Assembly: GCF_003076755.1 (NCBI RefSeq)
Contig: NZ_QDKM01000001.1
Location: forward strand, 868,001-932,000
Direction of reading: 5' to 3'
From: Pararhodobacter oceanensis
Lineage (GTDB): Bacteria; Pseudomonadota; Alphaproteobacteria; Rhodobacterales; Rhodobacteraceae
DNA length: 64,000 bases
The translations under genes were made by a program, and so were the position numbers. How positions within the stretch are numbered: position 1 is the first letter of the stretch; the number at the start of each line of letters is the position of its first letter. Below the pieces are notes generated by a model. It was not told where the DNA came from, searched no databases, and saw only the letters and a program-made list of their open reading frames with translations. Positions 58,793 to 64,000 of this stretch are shown here, piece by piece.

Positions 58793-61700
58793 TCAGAACC
58801 TTCGCGCGAAATCAAACCGCAGGGTCGAGCGCCGCGAACTGGCGATATCGTCCACGGTCAACCGCGCGTTGAACTGGCTCAACCCGTCAAGCGAATCATA
58901 GCTAAAGCCGACCTCGGCCCCCGCCCCGCAAAAAACCTCGGCATCGAGCGACTCGCAGAGCACCCGCGGCGCGAGGCTCAGCAGCGCATCCCCGCGCTCG
59001 AACCGTGTCAGCGGGATGCGCATCTCGGGCCGCAGGGTCAGATTGGCCATCGAGACATGGCCTGCGTCCATCGTCAGCCCGTCGTCGCGGATGCCATGCG
59101 CCCAGCCGCTAAAACCCACCGCGCCGATCTGCGTGCGCCCATAGGCAAAGCCGACCTCGGGATGCAGCTCAAACCGCGCAAACTCCATCACGCCGGTCAG
59201 ATTGCCACCGACGACCAGCGAGCCGGTGGTGTAACTGCCGTCCAGAAACAACACGCCATTGTCCATCGCCAGACTGTTGTTGCCATAGCTGAGCGCCAGA
59301 TAGCCGTCGAAAAACAGGTTCTCGCGCAGTTGCGTCACCACATAGGCACCGGCGCTCAACGCATAGCCCTCGCGGGTTCCGGTGAAGCTGGTTTCAATCT
59401 CGGAACGCCCGAGTTGCGCGCCCAGATAGGTGCCCAGAAGCGTGCGCGACGACAGCATCCGCTCCCATGCGACATTGGCATTCAGCGCGGCAGTGGTGGT
59501 GCCCTCGGTGTCATGCTGCACGACGAAATCCCCGAAGATCAGCCGTTGCACCCCGCTCAGGCTGAGCCGCGATTGCTCGAAAAACGTGCCGCTGCTGGCG
59601 AAAACCCCGTTGCGATAGGCGGCCACCCCGTCGATATCAAACGGCACCTCGCCACGGCTCGCGACGCCTGATTGCCGCGCCGTCTGGCGCATTCTGAGCC
59701 GGTCGCGCGCACTGCGCACCAGCAGTTGCCCTTGCTCGATATGACCGCGCAGATCCTGCGCCGCGGCTCCGGTGACGATCTCGCGGACCTCTTGCTCTTG
59801 TGCCGCGAACTCGGTGGCGGGCGAGGCCGCGCGAACCTCGAAAACCGCCGAGGGCAAATTGCTGTTTCCGGCGCTATCCCGTGCCACATTCGCCGGAACC
59901 GAGACCTGCACCACGTGCCCCATCACCGGCGTGATCTCGATGTGATAGGTGGTGATCATGCCCCTGAGCCGTGCAGTCGACCGCGCCAGACCCGCGTCAC
60001 TTCGTGCGCCACCCGACACGATGACCGCCAGCGGCGCGAAACCGGTCACCGGCTCCGAGAAGGCCACGGTGACGGTAAACACGTCGCTGACCGCCTCCGC
60101 CGGACCGATCAGCGTGACCTCGGGCGGGGTGCCGTCATGGAGCGCGCTCACCAGATCCGAGGCCTCGTTGGGGTTGCCGGCGCTGTCGGTGAAACTGCCC
60201 GCCGCCACCGAGAGCGTGATCTCGCCGTCGGCCAAGGGTGTGAGCCGCGCGACATAGCTCTGCCCCGTGCCTTCGAGGGTCGCGCGGGCGTTGGTCACAC
60301 GCAAATCGCTGGCGTCGAAGTCAGTGCTGGGCTCAGAAAGCGTGATCACTGCGCTATAGACGCCGTCTGTGCGCTCCAAGGGCGCGATGTGAAGGGTGGG
60401 CGCTGTGTGATCCGCGACGGTGACGGTGAAGCTGGCGGTGGTGGTGTTGCCGGTGGAATCGGTGGCGGTATAGGTGACGGTGGTTGCGCCTTGTGGGAAG
60501 GCAGAGCCCGAGGCGGGGCCTGCGGTTTGAACTGGGGTGAGCGGACCGTCGGCGTTGTCGATGGCGGTGGGAGGGTCCCAGCTCACCACCGCGGTCGGCA
60601 ATCCCGCGTCCGTTTCAACATCAATATCAGCGGGCATATTCGCCAGAATTGGAGCCTCGGCATCGCCGACTGTGACGGTGATTCTGGCCTCGGCCTTGTT
60701 CCCCTCTGCGTCTTCAGCCGTGTAGGTCACGACCGTGTCCCCGAGCGGGAAGCGGTCGCCGGAACTGTGGGTTGAGGTGAAGCTAGTAACGGCGGTGTTG
60801 TCGCTTGCCGTTGGCTCGGACCATGTCACCACGGCGGTGCTCAGACCAACCTCGGTTGGCATAGAGATGTCGGACGGCATTCCCATGATTACCGGCTGTT
60901 CGCCGTCGCCCACCGTCACTGTGAAGCTGGCGGTGGTGGTGTTGCCGGTGGAATCGGTGGCGGTGTAGGTGACGGTGGTTGCGCCTTGCGGAAAGGCGAA
61001 GCCAGGTGCTGGCCCCTCTGTTTGGGTCGGCGTGAGCGAGCCGTCGGCGTTGTCGCTGGCAGTTGGGGGATCCCAGCTCACCACTGCAGTCGGCAAGCCC
61101 GCGTCTGTTTCAACTGCGATATCGGCGGGCATCCCAATGATCACCGGAGCCTCCGCATCGCCGACTGTGACGGTGAAACTGGCTTCGGTCGTATTCCCCT
61201 CTGCGTCTTCAGCCGTGTAGGTCACGACCGTGTCACCAATCGGGAAGCGATCGCCGGAGGTATGGGTTGAGGTGAAGCTAGCAACGGCGGTGTTGTCGCT
61301 GGCGGTTGGCTCGGTCCAAGTCACCACGGCAGTGCTCAGACCGGCTTCGGTCGGCACGGAGATGTCGGACGGCACTCCAGAAATCACCGGCGCCTCACTG
61401 TCGCCCACGGTCACGGCGAAGCTGGCGGTGGTGGTGTTGCCCGCCCTATCCGTGACGGCATAGCGCACGGTCGTCGCGCCTTGCGGGAAGGCGGAGCCCG
61501 GCGCTGGTCCTGCAGTTTGCACTGGGGTGAGCGGGCCGTCGGCGTTGTCGCTGGCGGTGGGAAGGTCCCATCTCACCACCGCAGTCGGCAAACCCGCGTC
61601 TGTTTCAACAGCGATATCAGCGGGTATCCCAAGAATCACCGGAGCCTCGGCATCACCGACCGAGACGGTGAAACTGGCCTCGGTCTTGTTCCCCTCTGCG

Positions 61701-64000
61701 TCTTCCGCCGTGTAGGTCACGATCGTGTCCCCGAGCGGGAAGCGGTCGCCGGATGTGTGGGTTGAGGTGAGGCTTGTCACGGCGGTGTTGTCGCTGGCTG
61801 TTGGCTCCGCCCATGTCACCACGGCGGTGCTCAGACCGGCTTCGGTTGGCACGGAAATGTCGGACGGCATTCCCGAAATCACCGGCGCTTCTCCGTCGCC
61901 TACCGTCACTGTGAAGCTGGCGGTGGTGGTGTTGCCGGTGGAATCGGTGGCGGTGTAGGTGACGGTGGATGCGCCTTGCGGGAAGGCGGAGCCCGAGGCG
62001 GGGCCTGCGGTTTGCAGCGGGGTGAGCGGGCCGTCGGCGTTGTCGCTGGCGGTCGGGGGATCCCAACTCACTACGGCAGTCGGCAAGCCTTCGTCGGTTT
62101 CAACAGCGATATCGGCGGGCATCCCAATGATCACCGGCGCCTCTGTATCGCCGACCGAGACGGTGAAATTGGCGCTGGTCTTGTTCCCCTCTGCGTCTTC
62201 AGCCGTGTAGGTCACGAAGGTGTCACCAATCGGGAAGCGGTCGCCGGATGTGTGGGTTGAGGTGAGGCTTGTCACGGCGGTGTTGTCGCTTGCCGTTGGC
62301 TCAGTCCAAGTCACCACGGCGGTGCTCAGACCGGCTTCGGTCGGCACGGAGATGTCAGACGGCATTCCCGAAATCAACGGCGCTTCGCCGTCGCCTACCG
62401 TCACTGTGAAGCTGGCGGTGGTGGTGTTGCCGGTGGAATCGGTGGCGGTGTAGGTGACGGTGGATGCGCCTTGCGGGAAGGCGGAGCCCGAGGCGGGGCC
62501 TGCGGTTTGCACTGGGGTGAGCGGGCCGTCGGCGTTGTCGCTGGCGGTGGGCGGATCCCAGATCACCACCGCGGTCGGCAATCCCGCGTCTGTTTCAACA
62601 GCGATATCAGCGGGCAATCCAATGATCACCGGAGCCTCTGTATCACCAACCGAGATGGTGAAGTTGGCGCTGGTCTTGTTGCCCTCTGCGTCTTCAGCCG
62701 TGTAGGTCACGACCGTGTCCCCGAGCGGGAAGCGGTCGCCGGAGATATGGGTTGAAATGAGACCTGTCACGGCGGTGTTGTCGTGAGCCGTTGGCTCGGA
62801 CCAAGTCACTGCGGCGGTGCTTAGACCGGCTTCGGTTGGCACGGAGATGTCAGGCGGCATCCCCGAGATCACCGGCGCTTCGCCGTCGCCCACGGTCACT
62901 GTGAAGCTGGCGGTTGTGGTGTTGCCGGTGGAATCGGTGGCGGTGTATGTGATGGTGGTTTCGCCCTGCGGGAAGGCGGAGCCCGTCGCTGGTCCTGCGG
63001 TTTGCACTGGAATGAGCGGGCCGTCGGCGTTGTCGCTGGCGGTTGGGGGATCCCAACTCACTACGGCAGTCGGCAAGCCCGCGTCTGTTTCAACAGCGAT
63101 ATCGATGGGCATCCCAGAGATCACCGGCGCCTCGGCATCGCCGACCGAGACGGTGAAGCTGGCCTCGGCCTTATTGCCCTCTGCGTCTTCCGCCGTGTAG
63201 GTCACGTCCGTGTCACCAATCGGGAAGCGATCGCCAGACGTATGGCTTGAGGTGAGGCTAATAACGGCTGTGTTGTCGCTTGCCGTTGGCTCGGTCCAAG
63301 TCACCACAGCGGTGCTCAGACCAACCTCGGTCTGCACGGAAATGTCAGACGGCATTCCTGAAATAACCGGCGCTTCGCCGTCGCCCACGGCCACTGTGAA
63401 GCTGGCGGTGGTGGTGTTGCCGGTTGAATCGGTGGCGCTATAGGTGACGATGGTTTCGCCTTGCGGGAAGGCTGAACCCGAGGCGAGGCCTGAGGTTTGC
63501 ACTGGCGTGAGCGGGCCGTCGGCGTTGTCGCTGGCGGTGGGAGGGTCCCAGCTCACCACCGCAGTCGGCATGCCCGCGTCTGTTCCAACAGCGATATCAG
63601 CGGGCAATCCAATGATCACCGGAGCCTCTGTATCACCAACCGAGATGGTGAAACTGGCTTCTGTCTTGTTCCCCATCGCGTCGTCCGCCGCGTAGGTCAC
63701 GACCGTGTCACCAATCGGGAAGCGATCGCCGGAGGTATGGGTTGAGGTGAAGTTAGCAACGGCGGTGTTGTCGTTGGCGGTTGGCTCGGTCCATGTCACT
63801 GCGGCGGTGCTCAAACCGGCTTCGGTTGGCACGGAAATGTCGGACGGCATTCCCGAAATCACCGGCGCCTCACCGTCGCCCACGGTCACTGTAAAACTGG
63901 CGGTGGTGACATTGCCAGCCCTATCCGTGACCGCATAGCTCACGGTGGTTTCGCCATGCGGGAAGGCTGAGCCCGGCGTTGGTCCTGCGGTTTGCACTGG
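58793..64000 (-). CDS. Giant HYR-repeat surface protein with C-terminal autotransporter-like barrel (5' end outside window)
   Basis: The reading frame is open to the right edge (the edge codons read P-V-Q-T-A-G-P inside a repeat), so only the C-terminal 1735 or so residues are seen. In order: part of one HYR domain; seven pairs of HYR domains (81 + 84 residues each); two Ig-like domains marked by GSFTDSAGNPNE and ARDSAGNSNLPS (about 1197-1395); a helical linker AAQEQEVREIVTGAAAQ; then about 300 residues of alternating strands ending in FDFARRF, with the terminal Phe needed for outer-membrane barrel insertion. This fits a type V-secreted adhesin. The HYR domains are immunoglobulin-like adhesion modules. 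It stands alone after the FMO operon, convergent with it. Confidence 0.88.
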   Translation of the reverse strand, partial: PVQTAGPTPGSAFPHGETTVSYAVTDRAGNVTTASFTVTVGDGEAPVISGMPSDISVPTEAGLSTAAVTWTEPTANDNTAVANFTSTHTSGDRFPIGDTVVTYAADDAMGNKTEASFTISVGDTEAPVIIGLPADIAVGTDAGMPTAVVSWDPPTASDNADGPLTPVQTSGLASGSAFPQGETIVTYSATDSTGNTTTASFTVAVGDGEAPVISGMPSDISVQTEVGLSTAVVTWTEPTASDNTAVISLTSSHTSGDRFPIGDTDVTYTAEDAEGNKAEASFTVSVGDAEAPVISGMPIDIAVETDAGLPTAVVSWDPPTASDNADGPLIPVQTAGPATGSAFPQGETTITYTATDSTGNTTTASFTVTVGDGEAPVISGMPPDISVPTEAGLSTAAVTWSEPTAHDNTAVTGLISTHISGDRFPLGDTVVTYTAEDAEGNKTSANFTISVGDTEAPVIIGLPADIAVETDAGLPTAVVIWDPPTASDNADGPLTPVQTAGPASGSAFPQGASTVTYTATDSTGNTTTASFTVTVGDGEAPLISGMPSDISVPTEAGLSTAVVTWTEPTASDNTAVTSLTSTHTSGDRFPIGDTFVTYTAEDAEGNKTSANFTVSVGDTEAPVIIGMPADIAVETDEGLPTAVVSWDPPTASDNADGPLTPLQTAGPASGSAFPQGASTVTYTATDSTGNTTTASFTVTVGDGEAPVISGMPSDISVPTEAGLSTAVVTWAEPTASDNTAVTSLTSTHTSGDRFPLGDTIVTYTAEDAEGNKTEASFTVSVGDAEAPVILGIPADIAVETDAGLPTAVVRWDLPTASDNADGPLTPVQTAGPAPGSAFPQGATTVRYAVTDRAGNTTTASFAVTVGDSEAPVISGVPSDISVPTEAGLSTAVVTWTEPTASDNTAVASFTSTHTSGDRFPIGDTVVTYTAEDAEGNTTEASFTVTVGDAEAPVIIGMPADIAVETDAGLPTAVVSWDPPTASDNADGSLTPTQTEGPAPGFAFPQGATTVTYTATDSTGNTTTASFTVTVGDGEQPVIMGMPSDISMPTEVGLSTAVVTWSEPTASDNTAVTSFTSTHSSGDRFPLGDTVVTYTAEDAEGNKAEARITVTVGDAEAPILANMPADIDVETDAGLPTAVVSWDPPTAIDNADGPLTPVQTAGPASGSAFPQGATTVTYTATDSTGNTTTASFTVTVADHTAPTLHIAPLERTDGVYSAVITLSEPSTDFDASDLRVTNARATLEGTGQSYVARLTPLADGEITLSVAAGSFTDSAGNPNEASDLVSALHDGTPPEVTLIGPAEAVSDVFTVTVAFSEPVTGFAPLAVIVSGGARSDAGLARSTARLRGMITTYHIEITPVMGHVVQVSVPANVARDSAGNSNLPSAVFEVRAASPATEFAAQEQEVREIVTGAAAQDLRGHIEQGQLLVRSARDRLRMRQTARQSGVASRGEVPFDIDGVAAYRNGVFASSGTFFEQSRLSLSGVQRLIFGDFVVQHDTEGTTTAALNANVAWERMLSSRTLLGTYLGAQLGRSEIETSFTGTREGYALSAGAYVVTQLRENLFFDGYLALSYGNNSLAMDNGVLFLDGSYTTGSLVVGGNLTGVMEFARFELHPEVGFAYGRTQIGAVGFSGWAHGIRDDGLTMDAGHVSMANLTLRPEMRIPLTRFERGDALLSLAPRVLCESLDAEVFCGAGAEVGFSYDSLDGLSQFNARLTVDDIASSRRSTLRFDFARRF
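60410..63874 (-). repeat. Seven tandem 495-bp repeats encoding HYR-domain pairs
   Basis: The unit is 165 codons: an A domain (GEAPVISGMPSDISVPTEAG start, SGDRFPIGD middle) and a B domain (AEAPVIIGMPADIAVETDAG start, GSAFPQGATTVTYTATD middle). Copies are highly alike, and at least one more copy is cut by the right edge. The repeats are in frame throughout. Confidence 0.95.

Noticed and set aside
60410-63874. Regular repeats considered as a CRISPR array
   Set aside because: The 495-bp units encode in-frame HYR domains and have no short repeat-spacer pattern.
1-64000. tRNA or rRNA genes, insertion sequences, phage genes and replication origins
   Set aside because: No cloverleaf-like segment, transposase, integrase, inverted-repeat-bounded transposon or origin-like repeat cluster was recognised on reading both strands.

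Overview
The window is a contiguous stretch of a GC-rich alphaproteobacterial genome. The dense operons, three TRAP transporters, several sugar and betaine ABC transporters, an Anbu cassette, a FnrL-type box and the style of the proteins all suggest a marine or soil Rhodobacteraceae (Roseobacter-group) bacterium. I saw no tRNA, rRNA, insertion sequence, phage gene or CRISPR array.

Layout. (1) 1-11563: a long minus-strand sugar-type operon. In transcription order it encodes a membrane di-iron hydroxylase, a periplasmic binding protein, two permeases, a second binding protein, a third permease, one single-domain ATPase, a Gfo/Idh/MocA dehydrogenase, an IolE/MocC-like TIM barrel, a MocE-like Rieske ferredoxin and a hydroxypyruvate-isomerase-like TIM barrel cut by the window edge. 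A divergent LacI regulator shares its promoter region, which holds an exact TTGAT-N4-ATCAA (FNR/FnrL) box and an inverted repeat. The gene set resembles rhizopine (moc) catabolism and suggests uptake and oxidative breakdown of a cyclitol-like or methylated sugar. (2) 11763-13779: a cytochrome c/beta-propeller fusion and trmL. (3) 13924-17857: the four-gene Anbu cassette (proteasome-like protease, transglutaminase, alpha-E protein, circularly permuted ATP-grasp). (4) 18165-23856: a small secreted barrel-like protein, a complete TRAP transporter with a TTG-started binding protein, a glutamine amidotransferase and a NifU-domain fusion. (5) 24504-27833: a glycine betaine/proline ABC transporter with a 16-bp palindrome upstream, followed by two copies of a structured repeat lying between oppositely oriented terminators of shared sequence.

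(6) 28388-58629: a 30-kb catabolic region. It has two AMP-dependent acyl-CoA ligases, three SDRs, a DUF1295 membrane reductase-like protein, a nitronate-monooxygenase-like enzyme, a thioesterase, an alpha/beta hydrolase, a thiolase without its usual C-terminal cysteine, a carotenoid/stilbene-cleavage-type dioxygenase, a 3-ketosteroid-dehydrogenase-like flavoprotein, an FMO-type monooxygenase, a cupin, an atypical Rid protein and an atypical metallo-beta-lactamase-fold hydrolase. Transport is by an MFS pump, an EamA exporter, one complete TRAP system and one TRAP system whose binding protein lies 7 kb from its membrane genes. Regulators are a tandem-domain HxlR protein, an IclR and an AraC. A short motif (AYTWRAWGAACM) recurs upstream of five units in this region, always in the same orientation relative to the gene. 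The parts suggest activation to a CoA ester and oxidative trimming of a terpenoid, steroid-like or phenylpropanoid compound, but the substrate cannot be named from sequence. (7) 58793-64000: the C-terminal part of a giant surface protein with seven tandem 495-bp repeats (pairs of HYR domains), two Ig-like domains and a C-terminal autotransporter-like barrel. Its 5' end lies outside the window.
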